Positions 11,137 through 22,645 of a stretch of DNA of 64,000 nt are shown here, in pieces. Origin of the DNA: Halichoerus grypus. Its lineage: Eukaryota; Chordata; Mammalia; Carnivora; Phocidae. The stretch lies in NCBI RefSeq assembly GCF_964656455.1, contig NC_135718.1, positions 22,890,449 to 22,954,448 on the forward strand. The letters run 5' to 3'. Position 1 is the first letter of the stretch, and the number at the start of each line of letters is the position of its first letter. A program made the translations under genes and the position numbers. The notes beneath the pieces are model-generated. The model was not told the DNA's origin. It did not search any database and saw only the letters and a program-made list of their open reading frames with translations.

Positions 11137-12022
11137 TTATAGAACCCCCCTTAATATTTCTTGCAGGGCCGGTTTAGTGGTCACATATTCTTTCAGTTTC
11201 TGCCGGTCGTGGAAGCTCTGCATCTCTTTATCCATTCTAAATGACAGCCTTGCCGGATAAAGTATTCTTGGCTGAATGTTCTTCTCATTTAGTACCCTGA
11301 ATATGTCTTGCCAGGCCTTTCTGGCTTGCCAGGTCTCTGTGGATAGGTCTGATGTTATTCTAATATTCCTCCCTCTGTACGTAAGGAATCTCTTCCCCCT
11401 AACTGCCCTTAAGATGGTTTCCTTGGTTCTAAGATTTGCAAGTTTTACTATTACATGCCAGGGTGTTGGCCTGTGTTCCTTGATCTTGGGAGGGGTCCTC
11501 TCTGCCTCTAGGATGCGAGTGTTTGTTTCGTTCCCCAGATTAGGGAAGTTCTCAGCTATGATTTGCTCAAATACATCTTCTAGTCTTCTCTCTCTCTCTC
11601 CACTCCCTCCGGGATAGTCTGACATTGGAACGCTTCATGGTGTCACTTATTTCTCTGATTCTATTTTCATGGATTCTGAGTTGTTTTTACCTGGTCTCCT
11701 CTTTTCCCTTTTTATCTATTATACTGTCTTCCAGGTCGCTTATTCGTTCTTCTGCCTCAGTTACCCTAGCTGTTAGATTATCTATATTGGATTAGATCTC
11801 AGTGATAGCATTTTTAAGTTCTGCCAATTCAGTTTTCATTTCTGCCTTTAGAGACTCTATGTTGCCATTAATTGATTTCTCCATTCTAGCCATTGTCTTC
11901 ACAATTGCTAGCCTGAATTCCATCTCCGACATCTTGGTTATATCTGCATCCATTTGTAAATCTGAAGCATAAGTCATAATGTCTGAGTCTTTTCTATTTT
12001 GGGGGCTCATCCTCCTAGTCAT
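11137..12022 (-). pseudogene. L1 ORF1p RNA-binding protein, broken
   Basis: ORF1 of the second L1 starts MTRRMSPQNRKDSDIMTY at 12022 and ends ILRGVL-stop at 11139-11137, about 295 codons. The N-terminal part (12022-11795) is followed by a coiled coil (NLTARVTEAEERISDLEDS), the RRM entry (ENFPNLGNE, HVIVKLANLRTKETILRAVR) and the C-terminal domain (DLSTETWQARKAWQDIFRVL). Lesions are TAA at 11792-11794, TAA at 11687-11689, and a frameshift in the RRM entry near 11600-11625, where the IIGIPEG-type motif is lost. The product would have bound L1 RNA as trimers. Confidence 0.92.
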
Positions 12023-12945
12023 CCTGTTGATGGGTGTTTGAGGGAATGTATAGAATCCAAATTATTGACCAGAACCCAAGCAAGATGCACCTGTTTTCTT
12101 GGGACCTTAGGGTTGCTGGCCTCTTGTTTTCCCAGCCTGTCTTCTGTGGGAGGGGCCTGCCGCGCTGTTACTCAGGCAACCCTGTTTGGGTGGAGTTGCC
12201 CTGCGCCCCTGTGGCGGGGGATGGGCTCAGTGGGAATCAGTTTTTGGGGCTTTTGTTCTCTGGCGCCTTTCCCTGGTGGCTTTCTGCATCTCTTCCACGA
12301 GTCAGAGCAGAAGAGACCGTTTCCAACCCTCTGCCTCAGAGCCAAGAGACCTCAGTCTGTTCTTCAGTGAGCTCTCTGGGCCACACCGTCTCCGTTTCTG
12401 TCCGTGCTGCTATAAACTGCAGCGTCCTGGGTTGTGTGCCCCTCCGCAGCGCCCCCAGTCCTGCCTCCAGGTCGGGGCACGTCTCTGCCCTTTGTGCTTC
12501 TAAAACCGCCAGCCACTCCCAATTCGCGCATGCGCGACCCCGCCACTCTGGGTTTCTGTCCCGGGGGCTGCAGTTCGCAGGCGCGACCCCGCCGCTCCTG
12601 GTTTCTGCCCTGGGGGTGCCCTAAAGTCCTTTCCTCACCACTACCGGTCTGCGAGTCTGTGCCCCGTCCCCAGCACGCAAGGCTGTCGCTCACCGGCGGT
12701 GTGGGTTCCCCACGGCCAGGCACCCTCCCGCCGCCGTTTATCCTCCGATATCTGCCAGCAGAATCATGGCTCCCCACTTTGTACCTCAAAACCAACTGCC
12801 TGTGATATTCTGTTTGTAGAGATCCAGATCTTCTTACATCTCAGGCTTGTTTCGTGGGTGCTCAGAGTGGTCTGGTAGATATCCAGCTCAATTCCGGGGA
12901 CCAGTTGAAATAGGGTCCCCTACTCTGCCATCTTTCCTCTCTCTC
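12023..12945 (-). promoter_or_regulatory. L1 5'UTR / internal promoter, CpG-rich
   Basis: About 920 bp upstream of ORF1, with the highest GC and CpG density in the window (about 12430-12720). It contains two roughly 50-bp direct repeats (12523-12573 and 12574-12621) centred on GCGCGACCCCGCC. By analogy with other L1s this is the sense RNA polymerase II promoter, possibly bidirectional. A 196-codon ORF reads antisense through it (12034-12624, plus strand; see findings). Confidence 0.75.
12523..12621. repeat. Two-copy ~50-bp direct repeat in L1 5'UTR
   Basis: Units 12523-12573 and 12574-12621 both start TTCGC, contain GCGCGACCCCGCC and TGGTTTCTG/GGGTTTCTG, and end in CTGGGGGTGCCC/CCGGGGGCTGCAG-type sequence. 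They are similar but not identical. Confidence 0.75.
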
Positions 12946-12956
12946 CCTTCACATAG
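12946..12956. repeat. Target-site duplication of L1, 5' side
   Basis: CCTTCACATAG, partner of 6946-6956. Confidence 0.75.
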
Positions 12957-14779
12957 TTAAAAAGATAAAAAGATTGAAATTTTAAAATTAAATCAGAATT
13001 TGAACTCAGGTCTATAAAACTCCAAAGACCACTTTCCATCATGTCATGTCTTTCTAAGATACAAGCAGTCTCTCAGAATTTTCCTGATAAAAACATTTGA
13101 TGAAAAGGGGTGTATAGTAGTCACTTCAAAAAATAATTTTAAAAAATCCATTTTGAATGAGCCAAAAAGAATAGTATAAATAGAGAAGGAAATTCTGAAA
13201 TATCAAATGCTTAAGCTATTTTACCAAAATTGAAATGCAGTCAGATTTGCTTTTCCTTAAAATTAAATGTTCTTAATTGGTATCCTTTTACATTATTTAA
13301 TTTCATGCTACTAAAATTAATAATAATAGTAACAACAATAATAATAAATAATACTTTGACCCTCCATGGGTTGGGGTGGAAAGAAACATATAAGGTGGTC
13401 AGAAATGATTTGAAATCACTGGATTTGGGGCACAGAAACAGTCTCCAGTACACCATAGGAACAGATGGTAATAATAAAATCAGTCTTCTGAATTGTTTGC
13501 ATCTAATTTCAGATCAGAAATCATTACTGTTCAGAGGGCAATAGGAAAGATATTTTGTAAGTTTTGCATATTAGACTTAAAAGTCAGTACTGCAATTTCT
13601 ACTTCATTCCACCTCACCAACATTAATGGGTAATCTAAATAAAACTGGCTCGTTTTGCTCTCACCACAGAAATGGCCTGGTCTCAGCACAGTGGTACAAA
13701 CAAATGGCCACATAACAACTCCAGAATGTTTGAAACAATCATGTACATCTTTATGGAAGATTTTCTTAAGGGGATATCAAAGGGAAATTACACAACACAG
13801 TTCTAAGTGAAATGTCTTGGAACATCTCTAGAGTTATGTCCACCTTGAAACAGCCGCCTTGTAAGGGGCAGTTCTGCTAACTAAAGTCCCCCATCTGTAG
13901 ACCAGGCTCTGCTAATCACACTCTTTAGAGATGGCAGGTCCTTTAACACTTTCAACATTGCATGAAAAGAGCACCAATTAATTACAGATAAGGCATGGGA
14001 AGATTTTCCTCATTGCATTTCATTTTAAATCTCATGATTGTGTACTTAGTATAGTTTACTTTAGTGAGACCATACAACATTTCTCATATAATTTTTTGTG
14101 TGTGTGATTCTAACCCCTCGTTCCTCACCTTGCTCAATGTCATAACATCTCAGATCATTAACTTGATCCCTTGAAATATATGTATATGACCATGAACTTT
14201 TTAACACTGCAACACAGACAATTGAGGTCTGTTAATGATAGCCTCAGCAAGGAGATATTAATTTAATGACCTGTGTGGGAACCATACTTTCAATCACATG
14301 GACATTCTGAGCAATAGAAATTGAAGGCTATATCTGAGTGTTTGACCAAAAGATGCACAGTTTTAGGTATCTGTGTTGAACTGAAGCCATTGCACTCTAG
14401 AATAAGGGTATACACAAAAGAAATACATTGTAAGTGATCCTGTTCCTAGACAACATTGGCCATTATCCTAGCCAGATACCAGATAGCATGAGATGATTTC
14501 ATTTTCTTTTAACTTGACTCAATAATGGCTAGGATTTCAAGACAAGGTAGTAAAAATATTTATGAGGTCATTAACAGGAAATGTCATTACTACTGCCGCA
14601 TTTATTCCTAGAGATGCTGGAGGACTCTCACAGGGCACACCTCAGCACTAGAAACTTCTGAGTTCACATTCATCGTTCCTTTATCTTTTCCCCCAAATTG
14701 TGTGTTTGTTTTTGGGTGGGCACAGGCATAGTCTTCTGTTTCTGAGTTAATGGAGAAAAAAGAAGCTATAAATCTGTAG
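12957..14779. other. Unique AT-rich intergenic sequence
   Basis: No gene or clear repeat apart from a small AAT-rich patch at about 13316-13352. ORFs here (up to 104 codons) lack any recognisable motif. Confidence 0.5.
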
Positions 14780-14930
14780 GATCTAGAGCTGAAGAGGACC
14801 TTTGAGAGCCTCCCAACTCCTTCAGAACAGGAGAGAGAGCACAAGTTGAGAGAAGTGACATGGCTCAGCCAGGGTCAAACAGCAGGGCAGAGACTTGGGT
14901 CTTTCCCTCCTACTACCATTCCACAGATAT
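14780..14930 (-). repeat. MIR-like SINE relic
   Basis: The GAGAGAAGTGACATGGCTCAGCC block followed by GGTCAAACAGCAGGGCAGAG resembles the antisense MIR core (GAGGTTAAGTGACTTGCC / GGTCACACAGC). Confidence 0.4.
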
Positions 14931-15204
14931 GGAGCATATGCCTGGCATGTAACACGTACTTTATAAAATACTGATGAATGAATGTGGTAATGGTAAAGCT
15001 GGGACTAGCACTCAGAATCCCTAGTTTCCCTGTTCCAGCTCACTGCAGCTGTATCTCTCGGATTGTGGTTTTCTTTCAGTCCTCCCTGCTAATGAAGGGG
15101 TTGGCTCTGAGAGCAAATGAAGGACAGTAGAAGGTCAGGCAGTTTACAATGGGAAGCTAATGAACACTCACTATATTCAGAAGACCATGTCGATGTTTTA
15201 GAGC

Positions 15205-15395
15205 CAGGGTATCTAATATGATAGGTACTAGGCACATGAACCTATTTACATTGAAATAATTTAAAACTAAATAAAAGCTCAGCAGCACTAATGATTTTTC
15301 AAATGCTCAGGAGGCCACCTGTGACCCATGGTCACCATGTAGGACAGTGCAGATTTAAAACATTTCCTCCCTGCAGAAAGTTTTATTGGACAGAA
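15205..15395. repeat. Old DNA-transposon-like relic
   Basis: Phrases such as GGTCACCATGTAGGACAGTGC and GCAGAAAGTTTTATTGGACAG recall a common mammalian medium-reiteration element (TATTGGACAGCGC... GCAGAAAGTTCTATTGGACAG). The family cannot be fixed by eye. Confidence 0.4.
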
Positions 15396-15961
15396 ATTCC
15401 TCTATTGGAAAACACAAAGCTCATATCCTTCATAGCAGCTGGAGAAAGAAGACACAAAAACTCAATGTTAAATAATAGTAGAAGAGCTAGCATAAGACTA
15501 CGCATATTTCATGATCAAAGGAGTAAGAATGGCAGTTTCTGCCCCAAGTTTAGCTAAGGTGATGTCAATTCCTGGAAGTCTGTAATCAGAGGTTTAGATA
15601 TCATGGACAAAATGGAACCTGAAGTGAGTGCCGAAGAAAATTTTGATTTGGAATAATAGAGAATAAGGTAAAGACTTTCAGACGTCAGGTACAGGATAAA
15701 AAGTGGAGGGGAGGGGGATTAAATTAATTCTAAGAGAAGTGTCCTTTGACGTTTTCTTGTTATTTGTTTGTGCTTGCATTATAAATATTTAATTAGCAAT
15801 GCCTTTCTATTAATTTTTCAAGCCACACAGACATTTAGTGAGAGTTAGCAAAATTAATTTCCCTATTATTTGTCTTAACTGGAAAAACAGAAATGAATTA
15901 AGTTGCAAAACACTGAAAATAAACAAGGAATTTGGAGTGCCTTTATTAAATCCTTTGACTT

Positions 15962-16329
15962 AAAAAAAGTTCCAGTACAGTTAACATACAGTGTTATATT
16001 CATTTCAGGTGTACAATACAGTGATTCAACAATTCTATATATTACTCGGTGCTGATCACAATTAGTGTGCTTTTAATCCCCATCACCTGTTTCACTCATC
16101 ACCCCCCCCTCCTTGTAACCATCAGTTTGTTCTCTGTAGTTAAGAGTCTGGTTTTTGGTTTGTTTCTTTTTTCCTTTGTTTTGTTTCTTTAATGCCACAT
16201 ACGAGTGAAATCGTATGGTATTTGTTTTTCTCTTATTTTACTTAGCATTATACTCTCTAGATCCATTCATGTTGTTGCAAGTGGCAAGATTTTGTTGTTT
16301 TTTATGGCTGAGTAATATTCCAATGTATG

Positions 16330-16379
<50 letters not shown>

Positions 16380-16533
16380 CACACCACATCTTCTTTATCT
16401 AGTCAACTATCAGTGAGCATTGGAACTTCTTCCATAATTTGGTTATTGTATACAATGCTGCAATAAACATAGGGGTATGTATATCTTTTACTATTTTTGT
16501 TTTCATAGTCTTTGGGTAAATACTTAGTAGTTT
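15962..16533 (-). mobile_element. 5'-truncated LINE-1 fragment with TSD
   Basis: This carries the L1 3' end and the C-terminal ORF2 region in antisense (TATGGCTGAGTAATATTCCA, CATCTTCTTTATC, TTGGTTATTGTATACAATGCTGC). The flanks AAATCCTTTGACTT (15948-15961) and AAACCCTTTGACTT (16534-16547) form a 14-bp TSD with one mismatch. A (GT)n array sits at 16330-16376. Confidence 0.88.
16330..16376. repeat. (GT)n microsatellite
   Basis: About 23 GT units inside the L1 fragment, at the point where ORF2 antisense reads AATGTATGTAGGTGTGTG. Confidence 0.97.
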
Positions 16534-16547
16534 AAACCCTTTGACTT

Positions 16548-17734
16548 TTTAAGTCACCTTTTCTATCAGGACTTCTCTTATCACATATGCTGGGTAAGCA
16601 CCAGTAAACAGAACAGCAACCACAGAAGCAATATAAATACTAGTAAAACTTACCTTTTTATTTTTTTATTAAAAATAAACACAAATACCTGTTAATATTT
16701 TCTCCTTGATCCCAGTGAATTATCTTGTGCAACCCAGGTTGAAGATGACTGTTAGAGAAAATTGGAGCCCCTGCCCACATGCATAAGTCAGGTAAACATG
16801 TGCTTCAATAAAATGGTGCTTGTCATCCATACCACAGTGAGATCTAATTGCCCTTCATGATAGCAAGGAAACTTGATATTGAATGGGTTTCCAAAGAGCT
16901 CAGAGATGCAAATGGAAGATAGAATGAAATTATTGCATATGAAACCTTTCTTTCAAGAGAACCAATCAGTATAATTGAAACATCTCACAATATTTTATTT
17001 GCTTTGGCCCTTAAACCAAATGTTTCAATTAAACCCATTTGTATTAGCATGGCTAAGATCATTTCCAATGATTTGTCTAAATTACCTCAGGCCTCAGCCT
17101 GGAATCTCACCCTCAAACCTCAGAGGATATAGCCCAGGCTTTGGGCAGCCTATGGACAAAATGTAATGGGGATCTTTATCATTCCCACATGGGAGTACTC
17201 ATTAGTGACTACAAGCATTTTTCTTCTTATACTTGAAACAAAAATTCTTCCACAGAGAGCTAATCAGTATCCACAGCCAGCAAACAGAATTCCAAAGTAG
17301 TTTTTCTATTTAAAGAGGTGTCTTGCTTCACACATGGTAATGGAAGATGAAAATATTCTTTCTGCTTGCATTTTGGATCTATTCAAAATATTGAAATGTT
17401 GTATATGCAGAAATGAAGTTGAAGGTCAGCTCTCCCTTTGGGACCTCTTATTTATGGTTCCCCTAAAGAAATAATGAGGACTAAGTTCTGATATATTTGT
17501 CCAATTATCTGACATCTAGAATTTTACCCATTAACATTAATTAAAATTTAATCACCCAAGAATATTGTGTAAGGGGATCCTAAATTGTATATAAACTGTG
17601 AAAGAATAGTCCACCTCCTGTAAGCAACCCTAATGTTGGAAAATAGTATGTTAATGGCACCAAAAGACCTCAATGAGATATGGTAGCCTAGATATTGACT
17701 GATACTAACTGTGCTCTGGCACCATGAATCACAG
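16548..17734. other. Unique AT-rich intergenic sequence
   Basis: No recognisable gene or repeat. Confidence 0.45.
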
Positions 17735-17890
17735 ACTTTTAGAATTCAAAGAACATAAAAATGTAATCTGTATCTCCCTAGGTGTGACAATCTTAGTCCG
17801 AGGAAGAGAAGTGCCTTGGCTCAAGGTCACACAGCTCTTTTGTGACAGAGCCCAGATGAAAGTCAAGATCTTAGGGATCTCAGTCTTGTT
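17735..17890 (-). repeat. MIR relic
   Basis: AGTGCCTTGGCTCAAGGTCACACAGC followed by GTGACAGAGCCCAGATG is the antisense MIR core and its flank. Confidence 0.6.
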
Positions 17891-18948
17891 CTCTGTCAAT
17901 ATATCTCAAAGCCAGTTTGTATCCTTACATTTGCAATTAGCACCTATCATAGGTAGTGACTTTGTTGGCTGAAAAAATAGTGATTTTCCCCACCTTTACC
18001 TCAATTAATGAAAATAATTTAAATATAAAACAATTGACCATGAATTAATTTCTGCCTTTAATTCAGTAGAGGTTTACAAAAGTTGTACATGTGTATATAT
18101 GCTTCCTCCAAAGGATCATAAAGCTTTATGAGGTCAGAGATGAGTTTTTCATTTCATATGATTCTTCTTAGACAGTACAAGGCTTTCTTCACTGTAAGTG
18201 CTCAGACATTGCTCTTCAGTGAGGAAGAGCATCAGTTTCTGAAAACTGGAATATCTACCAACCTCCCTTATAACCCCTGCCCATAAGATAATGTGAAAGA
18301 AATTATAGTGCTTGTCATAGAATATCTGAGTGGTGGAGTTTAAATCTACTTTTGAAGGGATGCTTTTGATATTGGTCCTCTCTCCTTTTCTTTTCCTTTC
18401 CCCATCCCTGCTGTAAAATGTCAGAGAGGATTTTGGAGCTCTTACTCATTTTCATTCTTTGAGTGGAGGAAGGTTTGAGGAACATACCCTCATCTTCATT
18501 GATGCAAAACCAACCAAGCAGGGATCAATCTTGTTTTTAAAGTTTATAAAAACTCTTTGAGCCAGAACCTTTTGTATTTAGTAAGAGTTCTGCAGGAAAG
18601 CAGTACTTAGATGTTAAGAGCTAGTTACCAAATGGGCAATAATCTCAAGACAGTTTTGTTGTCGTTTAAAAAAATTGGACAGGATCTCCAGTCTGGCCTC
18701 TTTCCTAATAAATACTAATTTTGCTCTGCTACAGGTACCTGATCAATAATTCTCCAATTCCAGAGAGTTAGTTGATTACCATCACCACACAGACATGATC
18801 ATTTGAAAGAAGAGAAATGTAGAGGAATAAGATTGGCCATTTTGATAAATTTAATCACCAAAAATAAACAAAATATCTATAATTGAAGATTATCAAACAT
18901 GGTAGAGAAAACTATTAGCTAAAATAATCTTAGGTCATGATAAAGAAT
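17891..18948. other. Unique AT-rich intergenic sequence
   Basis: I see no feature. Confidence 0.45.
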
Positions 18949-18965
18949 CAAATGAGGATATTTTA

Positions 18966-19209
18966 TCTATTTTAGAAAAAATAGATTTAAGATTTATTTA
19001 TTTATTTTAGAGAGAGAGAGAGAGAATGTGTGCGCATGGGCACGTAAGAGCAGGGGTGGGGCAGAGGGAGAGGGAGAGAGAGAATCTCCAGCAGACTCCC
19101 CTCTGAGCACAGAGCCAGATGCGGGGCTCCATCTGAAGACCCTGAGATTACGACCTGAGCCAAAATCAAGAGTCTGACATTTAAACAACTGAGCCACCCA
19201 GGTGCCTGC
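18966..19209 (-). mobile_element. Can-SINE (tRNA-derived SINE)
   Basis: Antisense Can-SINE: A-tail side TTTAAGATTTATTTATTTATTT at the left, GA-rich body, then the head complement GAGCCACCCAGGTGCC at the right. A perfect 17-bp TSD (CAAATGAGGATATTTTA) lies at 18949-18965 and 19210-19226. Confidence 0.97.
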
Positions 19210-19226
19210 CAAATGAGGATATTTTA

Positions 19227-19889
19227 AAAGGTAACTCTAATTTCTGTATTGGTGTTGTTCTTAAATGAATACAGACTTTTTTCTTTCCCCCCCCCTCTCC
19301 AGCCCTGTTTGGAATAGCTTTAACATTAAAACTAATCTTATCAAGCCCATCAAATTCAAGTTGCATTAGGATTTTATGGATCTTGTTACAGCCTCAAACT
19401 AACATTAAAAAAAATCTTCATTCTCTGAAAGCAAAAATAGCTAGTTAGCTTGATAAGGGACCCTTTTTTTCTGAAAGTATGAGAACACAGCAGGGATTAG
19501 CATGTATAGTCTTCCTTGCAAGTCAGATACTTTATTTGTGAAGAAAAACCCTATGCAGAATTCTGGTGAGACAAAGCAGTAATGACTATTAGTTTGTAGT
19601 TTTGGTTGAATAGATGTTGATGGGAGGAAAACTCAGCTGCTGGAGTTTTTAGAATTAATGTTTTCTAAAGTTGTAAGAAAATCTAAGGCATACTGGCTAT
19701 GTTAGCAAAGTACAAAATTGGTAGGGGGCTGAAAGGCAAAACTGAGAAAAAATAATTTTCCCCAAGTCTTTTCTGATTTTTTAAAATTTTAAGTCATTGC
19801 TACATCTGTGCAAATGGCTATGGAGAATAGAATAAAGAAACAATGTTCTAGGAACATAGTGGATGGAAAAAACTAGTTAACTCTCATAT
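19227..19889. other. Unique AT-rich intergenic sequence
   Basis: A short C-run (CCCCCCCC) at about 19290; otherwise nothing recognisable. Confidence 0.45.
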
Positions 19890-20050
19890 GTACACAGCAT
19901 TCTCCTATTTGTTGTCTCATCTGATTTTCTGTATTATATGGAAAGTCAGAAATACCTATCATCATTTTACAGACTACAAACTAAGGTTTCAGAGAAGTTA
20001 AGGCCATTTACTGAATGGATGTTGTAGCCAAGAGCAAGAATGTCAATAAC
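19890..20050 (-). repeat. MIR relic
   Basis: ATCATCATTTTACAGACTACAAACTAAGG followed by AGAGAAGTTAAGGCC matches the antisense MIR core order. Confidence 0.5.
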
Positions 20051-20134
20051 TTAACATGAAAAATTCTTTTCAGTCTGATGCAATCCAGTATCAACTCTTC
20101 TAAATCCAGTTAGAATCGAATTCCAATTTACCGA

Positions 20135-20330
20135 TTGTCAGTCAACTTCAGTCAAATTTATTGGGAGCTTCCCATGGGCTGGTACAATATTAGGGACTAG
20201 AAGTGTAATGAAAGATACTCTGTCTTTAGTGACCATAGAGTTAAGTGAGGGAGATAGACAAGAAAAGCAATGCACGAAAAACATGGGAATATAGACCCTC
20301 AAGGAAACAGTGCCATTGAGTACCTGAGGG
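20135..20330 (+). repeat. Ancient dispersed repeat (unnamed family)
   Basis: TTATTGGGAGCTTCCCATGGGCTGGTACAATATTAGGGAC followed by ACCATAGAGTTAAGTGAGGGAGATAGACAAG belongs to a diffuse mammalian family with phrases like TGCCAGGCACT...GGAGCTTACA...GGGGAGACAGACAA. Similar pieces occur near 41820, 44440-45000, 45560-45965, 53260 and 63300-63790. Confidence 0.4.
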
Positions 20331-20527
20331 ACTCTAAATTTAAGATCAGCCTGTGTCCTGGTTTGTTGGGACAATTCTGGTTTACTTCTGTTATTCTCTG
20401 GTAATTATTAATGGCACCCAATTTCACCGTAAAAGGCATCCTCCGGGATTATAAATTATATGGCCACCTATATTGAGAGATGATAAAAAGCATTTTAGGT
20501 GAAGTTGCCTAAAATAATTATATCTCA

Positions 20528-20690
20528 TGTAATTTAATTTTTTTTCAATTGAAGTATAGTTGACACACAATGTTATATTAGTTTTAGGTATACAAAATAG
20601 TGATTTGACAAGTTTATACATTATGCTCTGTTTACCCATAGTTTTGCAACTAATCCCTCAAACTCCTGTCTAACCCACCTCTAATATATA
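20528..20690 (-). mobile_element. LINE-1 3'-end fragment
   Basis: Antisense L1 3' end: TTTTTCAATTGAAGTATAGTTGACACACAATGTTATATTAG then CAAGTTTATACATTATGCTCTG. Confidence 0.75.
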
Positions 20691-21235
20691 TTTATTACCC
20701 TATGATCTTTCTAAAACTCAAATCTAGCAATGTCTTAGCCCACTTTAAAAAACCTTCAATGGTCCTTCATTTTCTCTGGGGGAGATAAACTCTATAAACT
20801 CTTTATGTAAGGAACTTCGTGTCCTGGACTCTATCTGTTCATCTTCATTAAAAACAAACAAAACATGCTTCTCATTTCTTCAGCCATAGGAAACCACTTA
20901 GAACCCTCAGATGTACCATGCTGCCATGGCTCTGTGCCCTGACACATGCTGTTTCCAGTGATTGCAGTGCCTTTGCCCCAGAATTGATCTGCCTGGTGGG
21001 TACTTACTTACCCCTTTCTTTTAAGAACCTTCCTGGAGCCACACAAGCTGAAATTTCCCTCTTCGTCCTGCCGCCGTGCCATCTCTATAGAGTGGTGTGC
21101 CTCTTACCACATTACACATTTTATTTACACGTCTGTCTCCCTGATGTAGCTTCAGATTCTTTTGAGGGTTACAATCAGGTCTTATCTGTGCCTCATCCTA
21201 CTTCTGCTCATTTAATGAATACTTCTTGAGCTGAA
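20691..21235 (+). repeat. L2-like LINE 3' relic
   Basis: The order AACCTTCAATGG, ACATGCTGTTTCCAGTGATTGCAG, ATCTGCCTGGTGGGTACTTACTTA, CTTACCACATTACAC and GTCTGTCTCCCTGATGTAG resembles the 3' region of L2. Very diverged. Confidence 0.45.
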
Positions 21236-21239
21236 TTCA

Positions 21240-22490
21240 TGAAAAACTAGGTGTGTAATTTTAATTTAGAAACACACATCCCCTGGATTATATATTTTGC
21301 TAGAAAGTACTGTATGTTTAAAATGGTGCCAACTGTCTAAAAGATTCATTCATGTGTTTCCTCAGTGGGTAATGATGGAGTAACTACCATGTAACGGGCA
21401 TTGTGTGAAGCTGCACCGTGTATTTTGGTTGTAAGAGTAGCCATCAACACCAGTTCCTCACTAGTGCCCATCTTGGCATTCTAATTAGAGATTCCCAGAA
21501 GGAGAAAGATCTCAGTTAGGAAAGGGGGAGGAGACTAAGTTTTAATGAGCATCTACTCTGTGCACTCCTTATTTTACCCAAAAGGAAGCCAAAGGTAATG
21601 TGCCCTAGAATATTGGTGAGAACCAGCACAATTCATAGTGCACTCAGGCATGACCTTTGTCCTAGAGGACCCTGGGCTCAATTAACTTGCTTGAAAAACA
21701 ATAATAGAAGCATCTTCACAGGCTACTGAAAAGCACCCACTGACTACCACTTGGATATGCAAATGTCCGCAGTCTCCAGGACTGACAAAATTTTAGTGAA
21801 TGTCAGAAAGAAATCAAAGAATTAAGAGGATGGTAAAAGAAATAAAGAACTGATGAACTTGCCCACACAGATTTCAAACATAGTAAACTTGAAATGATCT
21901 CTCACCAGTCCCTTGTAGAGGGATTCATGGCATTAGGTTCTGTACATTTCTGGAGCTATAATGGTCCAATGGGTAAAAAATTTGAGAAGTTTGGGGAGTG
22001 GGGTTCTTGTATTAAAGAAGTCTACATTCTATGAGGTTTTTTTTTGTTTGTTTGTTTTTTTTCCTGGCCGACTGCCCTAGGAAATTTACTGGGACTTTGG
22101 TAAGGATGGGGGATTAAGTTATAATATTTTCAAGGAGCTTCAGAAGTTACAACAGAGATCTCTAGATCTCTTCAGGCTAATTCTTTGTGAAAAACAACAA
22201 TAGACTAAGTCCAAAGACTTTTCTAACCACTAACCTTGCAGACACCAGTCTGGGCTTTAGGAGAATTTTGCTTACTTCTTCGTGCTAGTTTATTTTAAGT
22301 CTTAATCTTTCTTTGTTAGAAGGCACATTGCCAATCACAGTTAATCCTATATGGTATTTTTTTTGCATTTCATCCTTCCATAGGGATGTGGAGAGTAGGG
22401 CAGATCATGTAAGTCTGCCTAAGGTGAGACATAGTAAGGTAAATCTTTATTCTCTCTCAAAATGAACTCATAAGAGCATTTTGTAGTTGT
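21240..22490. other. Unique intergenic sequence
   Basis: A short T/GTTT-rich run at 22038-22062 and one faint MIR-like phrase at about 21375-21410; nothing else. Confidence 0.4.
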
Positions 22491-22499
22491 GCAAGGGCA

Positions 22500-22645
22500 A
22501 TATATATACATATATATATATGTACACACACACACAAATATATATTTATATATAGAAAATATATATAGAAATATATACAATTTATAAAAATATATTTTAA
22601 AATAATATATATCACATATTATCACATATATATCTCATATATATA
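22500..22645. repeat. (TA)n-rich low-complexity tract
   Basis: Imperfect TATATA/CACACA runs, ending in repeated ATATATCTCATATATAT. Confidence 0.9.

Larger units (their letters stand above)
6957..12945 (-). mobile_element. Nearly full-length LINE-1 (about 6.0 kb)
   Basis: A minus-strand L1 with all parts present: 5'UTR (12945-12023), ORF1 (12022-11137), spacer, ORF2 (11058-7236), 3'UTR (7235-about 6972) and poly(A) (plus-strand T-run from 6958). The 3' end reads, in sense, ACTAACATAACATAATAAAATT before the A-tail, the carnivore L1 terminus also seen at 37335-37458. An 11-bp TSD with one mismatch flanks it. Both ORFs carry inactivating lesions, so it can no longer move itself. Confidence 0.96.

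Noticed and set aside
12364..12795. Minus-strand 143-codon ORF in the L1 5'UTR
   Set aside because: Gly/Arg-rich translation of CpG-rich promoter DNA; no start context or known L1 protein upstream of ORF1.
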